Below, piece after piece: positions 16,614-25,726 of a stretch of DNA of 64,000 nt. The DNA is taken from positions 62,001-126,000 of the forward strand of contig JAIXTM010000018.1 of the NCBI GenBank assembly GCA_027483945.1. The letters are read 5' to 3'. A program made the position numbers and the translations under genes. The notes under the pieces were generated by a model. That model was not told the origin of the DNA. It saw nothing but the letters and a program-made list of their open reading frames with translations, and ran no database searches. The stretch is from Hyphomicrobiales bacterium. GTDB lineage: Bacteria > Pseudomonadota > Alphaproteobacteria > Rhizobiales > Beijerinckiaceae. Numbering within the stretch: the first letter of the stretch is position 1; the number at the start of each line of letters is the position of its first letter.

Positions 16614-17648
16614 ATGCAGATCAATCCCCCTTACCTGATGTTCCTCGGTGACGTGCCCGATCAGCTGGCCGCGAAGACCGCCTCGGGCATCGTGGACTGG
16701 CGCAGGGACTGGTGCATCGGCCAGCTTCGCCTGGCGGGCTGCAAGGCGGATCTGAAAATCGCCGACATGTCCGTCGCGGAGGCCGCGAAGGCGGGCGCGA
16801 AGACGATGATCGTCGGCGTGGCCAATGCCGGCGGGGTCCTGCCCGACCATTGGGTCCGCACCATCGTCGAGGCGCTCGACGCCGGCATGGACGTGGCCAG
16901 CGGCCTTCATACGCGCCTCGGCTCGAAGGTGGAGATCGCCGACGCGGCCCGCCGCAACGGCCGTCAGCTCTTCGACGTGCGCCATTCCGACATGCGGTTC
17001 GACACCGGCAAGGGCGACAAGCGGCCGGGCATGCGCCTGCTGACCGTCGGCACCGATTGTTCGGCCGGCAAGAAGTACACGGCGCTGGCGCTGGAAAAGG
17101 CGATGCGGGCGCGCGGCTTCGACGCCGATTTCCGCGCCACCGGCCAGACCGGCATCTTCATCTCCGGCCGGGGCGTCGCCATCGACGCCGTCGTGGCCGA
17201 CTTCATATCGGGCGCCGTGGAGTGGATCTCCCCGGCTGCCGACGCCAACCACTGGGACCTGATCGAGGGTCAAGGCTCGCTCTATCACCCGTCCTTTGCC
17301 GGCGTGTCGCTCGGCCTGCTTCACGGCGCGCAGCCGGACGCCTTCGTGGTCTGCCATGAGCCGACCCGCACCAACATGCGCGGCGTGAAGACCCCGTTGC
17401 CGATGATCCAGCAGGTCATCGACCTCACCATCGCCACCGGCCAGCTTACGAATCCTGCCATCCGCCCCGTTGGCATCGCGGTGAATACCCAGGCGCTGGG
17501 CGAGGACGAGGCGCGTGCCTATCTGGCCAAGGTCTCGGCGGAGCACAACCTGCCGGCCAGCGACCCGATCCGCTACGGCGTCGACGTGATCGTCGACCGC
17601 ATCGCCGCCGATTATCCGCAGACGCTGCGGACCAAGGCCGCGAGCTGA
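16614..17648 (+). CDS. dgcN: D-glutamate N-acetyltransferase DgcN (DUF1611)
   Basis: Protein of 344 residues of the DUF1611 family. In Pseudoalteromonas DgcN acetylates D-glutamate to N-acetyl-D-glutamate with acetyl-CoA, the first step of a D-glutamate catabolic route. The N-terminal half is a Rossmann-like region (IVGVANAGGVLPDHW); the central VGTDCSAGKKYTALALEKAM resembles a dethiobiotin-synthetase P-loop, and VVCHEPTRTNMRGV follows. ATG 16614 has GGAGAG seven bases upstream; the earlier in-frame ATG at 16515 lies within the regulatory gap. The gene runs five bases before dgcA, so the two are one operon. The assignment rests on family recognition plus this gene order. Confidence 0.82.
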   Translation: MQINPPYLMFLGDVPDQLAAKTASGIVDWRRDWCIGQLRLAGCKADLKIADMSVAEAAKAGAKTMIVGVANAGGVLPDHWVRTIVEALDAGMDVASGLHTRLGSKVEIADAARRNGRQLFDVRHSDMRFDTGKGDKRPGMRLLTVGTDCSAGKKYTALALEKAMRARGFDADFRATGQTGIFISGRGVAIDAVVADFISGAVEWISPAADANHWDLIEGQGSLYHPSFAGVSLGLLHGAQPDAFVVCHEPTRTNMRGVKTPLPMIQQVIDLTIATGQLTNPAIRPVGIAVNTQALGEDEARAYLAKVSAEHNLPASDPIRYGVDVIVDRIAADYPQTLRTKAAS

Positions 17649-17653
17649 CGACC

Positions 17654-18634
17654 ATGCGCCGCCTCTCCGTCGCGATCGAGACGTTCCCCATCGCGGGCAA
17701 GTTCACCATTTCCCGCGGCAGCCGCACCGAGGCGGTCGTCGTCACCGCGACGATCAGCGAGGACGGCACCGTGGGACGCGGCGAATGCGTGCCCTATGCT
17801 CGCTACGGCGAGACGGTGGAAGGCGTGCGCGACCTCATCGCGGAGCAGGCCGAGCGCATCGCCTGGGGCTGCACCCGCACGGAACTGCTGGCCCGGATGA
17901 AGCCCGGCGCTGCGCGCAACGCCATCGATTGTGCGCTATGGGACTTCGAGGCGAAGCGGACCGGCGCCGGCGTTGCGGAGATCGCCGAGATTGCCGCGCC
18001 CCGGCCTGCGACGACCTGCTACACGATCAGTCTCGGCGATCCCGAGACCATGGAGGCAGCCGCCCGCGCGGCTGCCGCACGACCTATCCTCAAGGTCAAG
18101 CTTGGCGGCGCGGGAGACGCGGCCAGGATCGCGGCGGTGCGTCGGGGGGCGCCCGCCGCGATCCTCGTTGTCGATGCCAACGAGGCCTGGGATGCTTCGA
18201 CCATCGGCGACAACCTCAAGGCCTGCCGCGACGCCGACGTGAAGCTGATCGAGCAGCCGCTGCCGGCGGGCAAGGACGAGTTGCTGGCCGATATCGAGCG
18301 CGTGATCCCGATCTGCGCCGACGAGAGCATGCACGACCGCAAGAGCCTGCCGGACGTGGCGCGCCGCTACGACGCGATCAACATCAAGCTGGACAAGACC
18401 GGCGGCCTCACCGAGGCGCTTCTGGTCGCCCGCGACGCGCGCGCTCTGGGGCTACAGATCATGGTCGGCTGCATGGTGGGCACCTCCCTCGCGATGGCGC
18501 CGGCCATGTATCTGACGCCGGGCGCCGCTTTCGTCGATCTCGACGGACCGCTCCTGCTGGCCAGAGATCGCGATCCCGGCCTCCTCTTCGAAGGTAGCAC
18601 CGTTCATCCTCCGCAGGGCGCGCTCTGGGGCTGA
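17654..18634 (+). CDS. dgcA: N-acetyl-D-glutamate racemase DgcA (enolase superfamily)
   Basis: Enolase-superfamily protein of 326 residues, of the muconate-cycloisomerase / dipeptide-epimerase subgroup. Metal ligands are D174 (VVDANE), E200 (LIEQPLP) and D223 (CADES). The flanking catalytic lysines are K149 in the KVK motif and K245 or K248 in NIKLDKTGG. Alone it would be called a dipeptide epimerase; next to dgcN the better call is DgcA, which racemises N-acetyl-D-glutamate to N-acetyl-L-glutamate. It ends 11 bases from the convergent GMC oxidoreductase gene. Confidence 0.8.
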   Translation: MRRLSVAIETFPIAGKFTISRGSRTEAVVVTATISEDGTVGRGECVPYARYGETVEGVRDLIAEQAERIAWGCTRTELLARMKPGAARNAIDCALWDFEAKRTGAGVAEIAEIAAPRPATTCYTISLGDPETMEAAARAAAARPILKVKLGGAGDAARIAAVRRGAPAAILVVDANEAWDASTIGDNLKACRDADVKLIEQPLPAGKDELLADIERVIPICADESMHDRKSLPDVARRYDAINIKLDKTGGLTEALLVARDARALGLQIMVGCMVGTSLAMAPAMYLTPGAAFVDLDGPLLLARDRDPGLLFEGSTVHPPQGALWG

Positions 18635-18644
18635 TAGGCGGCGG

Positions 18645-20267
18645 CTAACGCCTTTCCTCTAGGATCATGGCGCTCGCCTTCTCCGCGATCATGATCGTCG
18701 GCGAGTTGGTGTTGCCGGACGTGATCGTCGGCATGATCGAGGCATCCGCGACGCGCAGGCCCTCCAGCCCCCGCACCTTGAGGCGCGCGTCCAGCACTGC
18801 GCCCGGATCGCCGTCCGCGCCCATCCGGGCGGTGCCAACCGGGTGGAAGATCGTGGTGCCAAGATCGCCCGCGGCCTGGACCAGGCCCGCATCGTCCACG
18901 ATGTCCGCGCCGGGCCGGTATTCCTGCGGGCTGAATCTCGCCAGCGGCGGCTGGGCGACGATGCGACGCGTGAGCCGGATCGAGTCGACAGCGACGCGGC
19001 GGTCCTCGTCGGTCGACAGATAGTTCGGACGGATGGACGGAGCGCCGCTTTCCCGGTCCTTCAGATGGACGGAGCCGCGGCTGGTCGGGCGTAGGTTGCA
19101 CACGCTCGCGGTGAAAGCCGGGAACGGATGCAGCGCGTCGCCGAACTTGTCGAGCGACAGCGGCTGGAAGTGGAACTGCAGGTTCGGCGTCGCGTAGTCC
19201 GGCGACGAGCGGGCGAAGGCGCCGAGCTGGGACGGCGCCATGGTGAGCGGGCCGCGCCGGCGAAGCGCATAATCCAGCGCCATGAGCGCGCGCTTGAGCG
19301 GCACCGCATAGTCCGCGTTCAGCGTCCGCACGCCGGACACCTTGTAGACCGGGCGGAGCTGGAGATGATCCTGCAGGTTCTCGCCGACGCCCCGGCTCTC
19401 CACGATGAGCGGGATGCCGTGGGAGGCGAGCACGTCCGGCCGGCCGATGCCCGACATTTCCAGCAGAACGGGCGTGCCGATGGCTCCGGCCGCCAGCACC
19501 ACCTCGCCGCCGGCCCGTGCGGTGAAACGCTCATCGCCGCGCCGATAGGCCACGCCGACCGCCCTGCCCGCCTCGACCATGACGCGGTCGACCGTGACGC
19601 CGGTCTCCAGCCGCAGGTTCGGGCGGCCCAGCGCCGGGCGCAGGAAGCCGCGCGCCGCGCTCCAGCGCCTTCCGCGCCTCTGGTTGACCTGAAAATAGGC
19701 CACGCCGGAATTGTCGCCCGTGTTAAAATCCTCGACGCGCGGGATGCCGGCCGAGACCGCCGCATCGCGGATCGCGTCCAGGATGTCCCAGCGCACGCGG
19801 GGCAGCTCGACCCGCCACTCGCCCCCGCCGCGATGCACCCCGTCCACCGGAACCATATGGTCCTGGTGGCGCAGGAAGTACGGCAGGACGTCGTCCCAGC
19901 CCCACCCGGCAAGACCGCGCTGGCGCCACCCATCGTAGTCGGCCGCCTGGCCGCGCATGTAGATCATCGCGTTGATCGCGGATGAGCCGCCGATGACCTT
20001 GCCGCGGGGATAGGCCAGATCGCGCCCGTTGAGGCCCGGCTCCGGCTCGGTCCTGAACATCCAGTCGGCGCGCGGATTGCCGATGGCGAACAGGTAGCCG
20101 ACGGGGATGTGGAACCAGATCCAATTGTCGCGCCCGCCTGCCTCCAGCAGGAGGACGCGGTTGCGCGGATCGGCAGAGAGCCGGTTCGCCAGCACGCAGC
20201 CGGCAGAGCCCGCCCCGACCACGATGTAATCGTATTCGCCCTCAGGCCTGCCTTCGTCACCCGCCAT
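18645..20267 (-). CDS. GMC-family FAD-dependent oxidoreductase
   Basis: Protein of 540 residues, the length of choline dehydrogenase-like GMC enzymes. The N-terminal FAD dinucleotide site is [20 protein letters not shown], followed by GMC signature 1 ([20 protein letters not shown]) and signature 2 ([15 protein letters not shown]). The C-terminal active site has the catalytic His in [12 protein letters not shown] and Asn in [10 protein letters not shown]. It should oxidise an alcohol to an aldehyde; choline is one option, but there is no betB or betI beside it, so the substrate is open. Confidence 0.85.
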   Translation of the reverse strand: MAGDEGRPEGEYDYIVVGAGSAGCVLANRLSADPRNRVLLLEAGGRDNWIWFHIPVGYLFAIGNPRADWMFRTEPEPGLNGRDLAYPRGKVIGGSSAINAMIYMRGQAADYDGWRQRGLAGWGWDDVLPYFLRHQDHMVPVDGVHRGGGEWRVELPRVRWDILDAIRDAAVSAGIPRVEDFNTGDNSGVAYFQVNQRRGRRWSAARGFLRPALGRPNLRLETGVTVDRVMVEAGRAVGVAYRRGDERFTARAGGEVVLAAGAIGTPVLLEMSGIGRPDVLASHGIPLIVESRGVGENLQDHLQLRPVYKVSGVRTLNADYAVPLKRALMALDYALRRRGPLTMAPSQLGAFARSSPDYATPNLQFHFQPLSLDKFGDALHPFPAFTASVCNLRPTSRGSVHLKDRESGAPSIRPNYLSTDEDRRVAVDSIRLTRRIVAQPPLARFSPQEYRPGADIVDDAGLVQAAGDLGTTIFHPVGTARMGADGDPGAVLDARLKVRGLEGLRVADASIMPTITSGNTNSPTIMIAEKASAMILEERR

Positions 20268-20425
20268 GGTCGATCCGCGTCTCGCTTGCCGGCCGATCCT
20301 GCGTCAGGCGCGCGCGGCGCGCCACGGGCATCCCAACGCATCCGGTGTCGCCGGAACGTCACGGGCGTCGCGGCACCGCGAGCGTGCGGCGTCGGTACGC
20401 GAGAACCGCCGGCCCTTGCCCCGTC

Positions 20426-21844
20426 TCAGCCCACCGACATATCCAGCGGCGGCTCCACCTCCGGCGGCAGGGGCGTCGCGTAGGGCGTGCGCGCGGTGCG
20501 GGCCGCGAGATCGGCCTTGGCCTCGGCGATCAGGGCCGGGTTCTCGAGAGCGCGGACGGCGAGGGTCGCCATGGCCTTGGCCACGTGCACCATGGCCTTG
20601 TGCGCGGCCGGCGCCTTGCCTTGGGCGACAACCTGCCAGGTATGGAGCGGCGTGCCGACCGCCATGGTCGGGGCATGGGCCTGGACTGTCGGCACGACCC
20701 AGCTGACGTCGCCCAGATCGGTGGAGCCCAGCATGGTCTGGCGCGGCGTGTCGAAGGGCACGGTGAAGTCCGCGAGCGGCACGTCGCGCGGCGCCATGCC
20801 GATGGCGCGATAGACCGCCTCGATGTCGCCCTGCGTGAGGGTCGCCTGGATGCGGCGCGCGAAGTCGCGGTCGGCCTCGTCGAAGGACGGTGGTCCAAGT
20901 TCCTCCAGGATCCCGTGCAGCGCCTTTTCCAGCGGCGCATTGCCCACGATGTTGGAGACCGCGCTGACGATGCGCATCTCCATGCGCGTCTCGGTCATGA
21001 GGGCGGCGCCCTCCGCGACCTTCTTCACGCGCTCCACCAGTTCGAGCATGCCGGGAAGGTCGCGGGCGCGGATGGAATAGCGGACGCGGGCTTTCGCCTG
21101 CACGACGTTGGGCGCGATGCCGCCCGTCTCCAGGATCGCATAATGGATGCGCGCGTCGCTCGGCATGTGCTCGCGCATGTAATTGACGCCGACGCTCATC
21201 AGCTCGACCGCGTCGAGCGCGGATCGGCCCAGATGCGGCGAGGCCGCCGCGTGGGAGGCGCGGCCGAAGAAGGTGAAGTCGGCCCGCGTGTTGGCGAGCG
21301 ACACCGGCGGCGTCACTTCCCAGAAGCTGTAGGGATGCCAGGAGATCGCGATGTCCGCGTCGTCGAAGGCCCCGGCGCGGACCATGAAGGCCTTGGCCGC
21401 GCCGCCCTCCTCCGCCGGGCAGCCGTAATAGCGCACGCGACCCGGACGGCCCGTCGCCTCGAGCCAGGCCTTCGTCGCGGAGGCGGCGAGCAAGGCCGCC
21501 GAACCGAGAAGATTATGGCCGCAGCCATGGCCGTGCCCGCCGGCTTCGACGGGACTGTGACGGTCGAGTCCCGCTTCCTGCGAAAGGCCCGGCAGCGCAT
21601 CGTATTCGCCGAGGAAGGCGATGACGGGTCCGCCCTCGCCGGTTTCGCCGATCAGCGCGGTCGGGATGCCGGCGACGTTGTCGGTGACGCGGAAGCCCTG
21701 CTCCAGGAGCGCCGCGCGATGCTCGGCGGCCGAGCGCGCCTCGGTGTAGCAGACCTCGGGGGTCGCCCACACCGCGTCGGCCAGCGCGACGAAACGATCC
21801 GCCAATGCATCCACGTGCCGCCAGGGCGGGCTCATATTGTCCAT
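20426..21844 (-). CDS. M20-family amidohydrolase, AbgB-like
   Basis: Zinc-dependent amidohydrolase of 472 residues, close in layout to AbgB (p-aminobenzoyl-glutamate hydrolase subunit B). Metal-site motifs are visible: AGGHGHGCGHNLLG, the Glu pair in CPAEEGGAAK, and a histidine in ISWHPYSFW. The dimerisation domain (about 190-310) begins FFGRASHAAASPHLG. The start at 21844 is set by AGGAGG five bases upstream. It hydrolyses an N-acyl amino acid or related amide. Because it lies near dgcN-dgcA it is a candidate for the missing N-acetyl-L-glutamate deacylation step, though it is on the other strand and separated by the GMC gene. Confidence 0.8.
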   Translation of the reverse strand: MDNMSPPWRHVDALADRFVALADAVWATPEVCYTEARSAAEHRAALLEQGFRVTDNVAGIPTALIGETGEGGPVIAFLGEYDALPGLSQEAGLDRHSPVEAGGHGHGCGHNLLGSAALLAASATKAWLEATGRPGRVRYYGCPAEEGGAAKAFMVRAGAFDDADIAISWHPYSFWEVTPPVSLANTRADFTFFGRASHAAASPHLGRSALDAVELMSVGVNYMREHMPSDARIHYAILETGGIAPNVVQAKARVRYSIRARDLPGMLELVERVKKVAEGAALMTETRMEMRIVSAVSNIVGNAPLEKALHGILEELGPPSFDEADRDFARRIQATLTQGDIEAVYRAIGMAPRDVPLADFTVPFDTPRQTMLGSTDLGDVSWVVPTVQAHAPTMAVGTPLHTWQVVAQGKAPAAHKAMVHVAKAMATLAVRALENPALIAEAKADLAARTARTPYATPLPPEVEPPLDMSVG

Positions 21845-22048
21845 CGCGTCCTCCTGAGAGGGCTTGTTGAACACCCGTGGGCAAGGCGGCGTCCAGCCCC
21901 AACGCGCGGGGCCCGGACCAGACCCGTATGGGCGTTCGCGCCGTTGCGCGGACATGTCCCGGATGGGCCTCAGGCCGACTCTGCCTGCAAAAGAGGCGGT
22001 TGGCGCGCATCGCGGCGCCGTCCGGGCCGGTCTGCCGACCATTTCGTC
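21845..22048. other. Intergenic region upstream of the amidohydrolase gene and candidate sRNA
   Basis: This 204-base stretch must hold the promoter of the M20 gene (minus strand). Reading frames that cross it are Arg-rich with no ribosome-binding site. I see no gene in it. Confidence 0.4.
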
Positions 22049-22082
22049 TTGAGCCGAGTCGGGGCCGGGGCTACCGTTGCGT

Positions 22083-22178
22083 CATGGAAGGCCGATTGGC
22101 GTCGGCGTTCTTGCCCTTCGCGGGGCGTTTCCTCCTTGGACTTCGGACCGCCGCTTCCCGCGCGCGGTCCTTTTTCTG
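22083..22178 (+). ncRNA. Candidate small regulatory RNA with an anti-Shine-Dalgarno segment
   Basis: No protein gene on this strand ends nearby, yet a strong terminator is present. Reading from a possible promoter (TTGAGC at 22049, 16-base spacer, CTACCG at 22071), the transcript would hold hairpin 1 (GCCGA/TCGGC, 22091-22106), hairpin 2 (GCCC/GGGC, 22113-22126), an unpaired TTTCCTCCTT (22128-22137), then the terminator. The exposed UCCUCC can pair with Shine-Dalgarno sequences, as in several rhizobial sRNAs. The 5' end is a guess. Confidence 0.4.
22145..22175 (+). terminator. Orphan intrinsic terminator, plus strand
   Basis: GGACCGC (22145-22151) pairs with GCGGTCC (22164-22170), with an inner 3-bp extension and a TTCCC loop, followed directly by five T (22171-22175). 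The nearest plus-strand gene ends 3.5 kb upstream, so it must end another transcript, the candidate sRNA. Confidence 0.75.
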
Positions 22179-22268
22179 TCCGGCGCCTCGACCCGAATCA
22201 CAAGCCAGGGCAACGGCTTGCGCGGCGGAGCTGGCACATCGAATCAGATCATGTCTCGAAGAGGGGCG

Positions 22269-22343
22269 TGGCGCGGTCTACGGGAATCGAACCCGTCTTC
22301 CCAGCGTGAAAGGCTGGTGTCCTAACCGATAGACGAAGACCGC
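22269..22343 (-). tRNA. tRNA-Glu (TTC anticodon)
   Basis: On the minus strand acceptor GCGGTCT pairs perfectly with AGACCGC. The anticodon stem CCAGC/GCTGG encloses CTTTCAC, giving anticodon TTC. The T loop is TTCGATT. Discriminator G is followed by an encoded CCA (22269-22271). Confidence 0.95.
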
Positions 22344-22403
22344 ATCCGGTGCGCGGGGTCCCTATAGATGGCTTCGCCGCGCGGGGCAAGCGAGCTTCAC
22401 CGC

Positions 22404-24194
22404 TCATCCGCGCAGGGTCGCCGCGGCGTCGGCGACGCGCAGGTCCACGCGTTCCGCGCCGCCCCAGCGATCGAGCGACAGGTTGCCCGCCAGATGCACG
22501 CGCTGGCCTCGGGACGCCAGCAGGAAGCGGCCAAGATCGCTCTCGGCTGACCGGAAGGCGACGAAGCCGGCGGTCACTCCGTCGCCCGACCGGACGCGCC
22601 CGCGGACATGGCCCTGCCCGACGACCGAGACATCCGTGAGAACGTGGTCGGCCAGGACGAAGACCGGCTCCGGGTTGCCTTGCCCGTAAGGCCCGGCGCG
22701 ATCCAGCGTCGCGACGAGGGACGGCTCCAGGGCTGCGGCGGCCAGCGTCCCGTCCACGGGGAAATCGTTGACCGCGACCCTGTCGGCCATGGCCTGCCGC
22801 AGGCGGGCGTCAATAAAGGCGGCGAAGGTCGGCAGGCCGCCCGCCGGCACGGTGATGCCGGCCGCCATGGCATGGCCCCCGCCCTTCACGGCGACGCCCT
22901 CCGCGACGGCGGCCCGCACCGCTGCGCCGAGATCGATGCCGGGCACGGACCGTCCGGACCCCGTACCGCCGCCAACGGCGTCCAGCGCGAAGGCGAAGGC
23001 GGGGCGCCCGGTGCGCTCCTTGATGCGCGACGCAATGAGCCCGACGACGCCCGGGTGCCAATCCGGATCGCCGAAGACGAGGGCACCGAGGCCAGGATCG
23101 TCGTGCAATGCGCGCTGGGCCAGCGCTTCGGCCTCCACGACAGCGGCCTGTTCGACGACCTGCCGCTCGCGGTTAAGCCGGTCGAGTTCGGCAGCGATGG
23201 GCGCGGCGAGCAACGGATCGGCAGTGGTCATCAGCCGCGCGCCAAGCGCGGCGTCGCCGATCCGGCCGCCGGCATTGATGCGCGGGCCGATCAGGAAGCC
23301 GAGATGCCAGGCCTGGGGCGGCCCGCTGAGCGCGGCCATGTCCAGGAGGGCGTTGAGGCCCGGCCGGCGGCGCTGCGCCATCACGGCGAGGCCCTGACGG
23401 ACGAAGGCGCGGTTGAGACCGACCAGCGGCACGACGTCGGCGACGGTGGCGAGCGCGACGAGATCGAGGGCGTCGCTGAGGTCGCGGCGGGGAAAGCCCC
23501 GTTCGGCCAGCGCGCGGTTCAGCGCCACCACCGTGAGGAAGACGACACCCGCGGCGCAGAGATGGCCAAGGCCGGAAAGGTCGTCCTGCCGGTTCGGGTT
23601 CACGATGGCCAATGCCGGCGGCAGCGTCTCGGGCGCCTGGTGGTGGTCGAGGACCAGCGTGTCCATACCGAGCCGCATCGCCTCGGCGATCGGCTCCTGG
23701 CTTGCCGTGCCGCAATCGACCGTGACGAGGAGATCCGCGCCCTCCTCGCGCAACTGGCGGATGGCGGGAACGTTGGGACCATAGCCTTCCGTGATCCGGT
23801 CTGGGATGCGGATGACGGCCTCGAGCCCGTGGTCCCGCAGGAAGCCTGCAAGGACAGCGGCGCTCGTCGCCCCGTCGACGTCGTAGTCGCCGAAGATCGC
23901 GACGCGCTCGCGGCGCTCCACCGCCTGGACCAGCCGCGCGACGGCCGGCTCCATGTCGCGCAGGACAACCGGATCGGGCAGCAGGTCCCGCAGCTTCGGC
24001 TCCAGATGGCCCGGCAGCGCATCGGCGCGGATGCCGCGCCCGGCAAGGACCCGGGCGAGCACGTCGCCGGTGCCGTGCAGCTGGGCGATGGCGAGGGCCT
24101 CCACCTCGGCCCGCGCATCGCAGCGGGCCACCCAGCGGCGGCCCAGCGCCGAACGTTCGACGCCGAGCAGGGAGCGCGGGGACGAGGCTTCCAC
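22404..24194 (-). CDS. recJ: Single-strand-specific 5'-3' exonuclease RecJ
   Basis: DHH-family exonuclease of 596 residues, slightly longer than E. coli RecJ (577). Motif I is GDYDVDGATSAAV, and the DHH motif that gives the family its name is LDHHQAP near residue 185. The DHHA1 part shows GGGHAMAAGI near residue 440, and an OB domain follows to the C-terminus. RecJ acts in recombinational and mismatch repair in the cytosol. It lies downstream of the GNAT, glpX and hom genes on one strand; hom-glpX-recJ is a conserved rhizobial order. Confidence 0.95.
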   Translation of the reverse strand: MEASSPRSLLGVERSALGRRWVARCDARAEVEALAIAQLHGTGDVLARVLAGRGIRADALPGHLEPKLRDLLPDPVVLRDMEPAVARLVQAVERRERVAIFGDYDVDGATSAAVLAGFLRDHGLEAVIRIPDRITEGYGPNVPAIRQLREEGADLLVTVDCGTASQEPIAEAMRLGMDTLVLDHHQAPETLPPALAIVNPNRQDDLSGLGHLCAAGVVFLTVVALNRALAERGFPRRDLSDALDLVALATVADVVPLVGLNRAFVRQGLAVMAQRRRPGLNALLDMAALSGPPQAWHLGFLIGPRINAGGRIGDAALGARLMTTADPLLAAPIAAELDRLNRERQVVEQAAVVEAEALAQRALHDDPGLGALVFGDPDWHPGVVGLIASRIKERTGRPAFAFALDAVGGGTGSGRSVPGIDLGAAVRAAVAEGVAVKGGGHAMAAGITVPAGGLPTFAAFIDARLRQAMADRVAVNDFPVDGTLAAAALEPSLVATLDRAGPYGQGNPEPVFVLADHVLTDVSVVGQGHVRGRVRSGDGVTAGFVAFRSAESDLGRFLLASRGQRVHLAGNLSLDRWGGAERVDLRVADAAATLRG

Positions 24195-24201
24195 GGCGCC
24201 C

Positions 24202-24654
24202 TCAGAGCATCTTGCGGTACTGGATGAAGCCGGACCGCGTCGCGACGCGGTCGTACAGCGCGCGCGCCGTGTGGTTGTGCTCCTGGGTCAGCCAGTAGAC
24301 GCGGCTCGCGCCGGCCGAGCGGGCTGCTTCCTCGACCGATGCGATCAGCGCCCGCGCGATGCCGCCGCCCCGCGCCGCCTCGTCGACATAGAGGTCCTGG
24401 AGGTAGCAATAGGGCCCGCGCTTCCAGGTAGACGGGTGGTAGAGAAAATGGACGAGGCCGACGGGAGAACCGTCCGCCTCGGCCACAAAGCCGTGGATTT
24501 CGCCGTCGGGTTCCATCAGGCGCGACCAGGTATGGTCGGTGACGTCGGCCGGCACGCTCGCTTCGTAGAAGGTCAGGTAGCCCTGCCACAGCCGCTCCCA
24601 GGCCGCTCGGTCGCCGGGCCACAGGGGGCGGATGACGGGCGCCGCGCCGGCCAT
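24202..24654 (-). CDS. GNAT-family N-acetyltransferase
   Basis: Single-domain GNAT of 150 residues. The acetyl-CoA binding motif A appears as LYVDEAARGGGIARALI, preceded by strand 4 (PYCYLQD) and followed by a C-terminal region with EHNHTARALYDRV. Substrate unknown. Its ATG overlaps the glpX stop as TGATG, so it is translationally coupled to glpX, and seven bases separate its stop from recJ. The GNAT is an insertion in the otherwise conserved glpX-recJ pair. Confidence 0.85.
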   Translation of the reverse strand: MAGAAPVIRPLWPGDRAAWERLWQGYLTFYEASVPADVTDHTWSRLMEPDGEIHGFVAEADGSPVGLVHFLYHPSTWKRGPYCYLQDLYVDEAARGGGIARALIASVEEAARSAGASRVYWLTQEHNHTARALYDRVATRSGFIQYRKML

Positions 24655-25652
24655 CAATCGAGGCTGAACTTGCTCAGCTCGCGATGCTCGCCGCGAATGC
24701 GGCGCACCGTGCCGGTGACGGACCGGTACACGACGGTCTCGGTCTCGATCACGTCGCCGCGGAACTTCACGCCGGACAGGAGCGCGCCGTCGGTGACGCC
24801 CGTCGCCGCGACGACCACGTCGCCGGAGGCGAGCTCCTTCATGTCGTATTTCTTGTTGGGGTCCTTGACGCCCATCGCGTAGGCGCGGGTGCGGCGCTCT
24901 TCGGTGTCGAGGATCAGCCGGCCCTGCATCTGGCCGCCGACGCAGCGGAGCGCGCCGGCCGCCAGCACGCCCTCGGGCGCCGCGCCGATGCCGAGATAGA
25001 TGTCGATGCCGGTCTCTTCCGGCATGGTGGTGAAGATCACGCCGGCGACGTCGCCGTCGGTGATGAGACGGACGCCGGCGCCGGTGGCGCGCACCGCCGC
25101 GATAAGGTCCTGGTGCCGGGGGCGGTCGAGGATCAGCGCGGTGATCTCGCTCGGCTTCACGCCCTTGGCCTTGGCCAGCGCATGGATGTTGTCGGCAGGC
25201 GAGGCGTCGAGGTCGACGACGCCCTTCGGATAGCCCGGCCCGACGGCGATCTTGTGCATGTAGACGTCCGGCGCGGCGAGCAGCGTGCCGGACTCGGCCA
25301 TGGCCATGACGGCGATGGAGCCGGGGATGTCCTTGGCGCAGAGCGTCGTGCCTTCCAGCGGGTCGACGGCGATGTCCACCTTGGGGCCGGCCTGGTTGCC
25401 GACGCGCTCGCCGATGAACAGCATCGGTGCCTCGTCGCGCTCGCCTTCGCCGATCACGACCGTGCCGTCGATGGGCAGGCGATTGAGCTCGCGGCGCATG
25501 GCGTCGACCGCCGCCTGGTCGGCGGCCTTCTCGTTGCCGCGGCCGCGCCAGCGTGCGGAGGCGACGGCGGCCCGCTCGGTGACGCGCACCAGCTCCATCG
25601 AGAGAACGCGCTCGATGAGCTGTTCGGGCATCACGGTGAGCTGCTTGGTCAT
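24654..25652 (-). CDS. glpX: Class II fructose-1,6-bisphosphatase
   Basis: Metal-dependent phosphatase of 332 residues, normal for GlpX. Active-site motifs are VIGEGERDEAPML, the DPLEGTT signature and GAAPEGVLAAGAL. It removes the 1-phosphate of fructose 1,6-bisphosphate in gluconeogenesis; in methylotrophs and autotrophs the class II enzyme may also cleave sedoheptulose bisphosphate. It is cotranscribed with the overlapping GNAT and follows hom by 74 bases. Confidence 0.95.
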   Translation of the reverse strand: MTKQLTVMPEQLIERVLSMELVRVTERAAVASARWRGRGNEKAADQAAVDAMRRELNRLPIDGTVVIGEGERDEAPMLFIGERVGNQAGPKVDIAVDPLEGTTLCAKDIPGSIAVMAMAESGTLLAAPDVYMHKIAVGPGYPKGVVDLDASPADNIHALAKAKGVKPSEITALILDRPRHQDLIAAVRATGAGVRLITDGDVAGVIFTTMPEETGIDIYLGIGAAPEGVLAAGALRCVGGQMQGRLILDTEERRTRAYAMGVKDPNKKYDMKELASGDVVVAATGVTDGALLSGVKFRGDVIETETVVYRSVTGTVRRIRGEHRELSKFSLD

Positions 25653-25726
25653 CGTCTCTCTCGCTCCTCAAGTCCGGGCGGTCCGGCGCCCGGCCCTTGT
25701 AGCGCGCTTGTAGGGGGTGTGAAGCC

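Noticed and set aside
20426-21844. Calling the M20 amidohydrolase a certain part of the D-glutamate operon
   Set aside because: It is on the opposite strand from dgcN-dgcA with a GMC oxidoreductase gene between; only proximity and family support it, so it is kept as a hypothesis.
20345-22309. A 654-codon plus-strand frame
   Set aside because: It is antisense to the M20 amidohydrolase, whose metal-site motifs and ribosome-binding site are clear.
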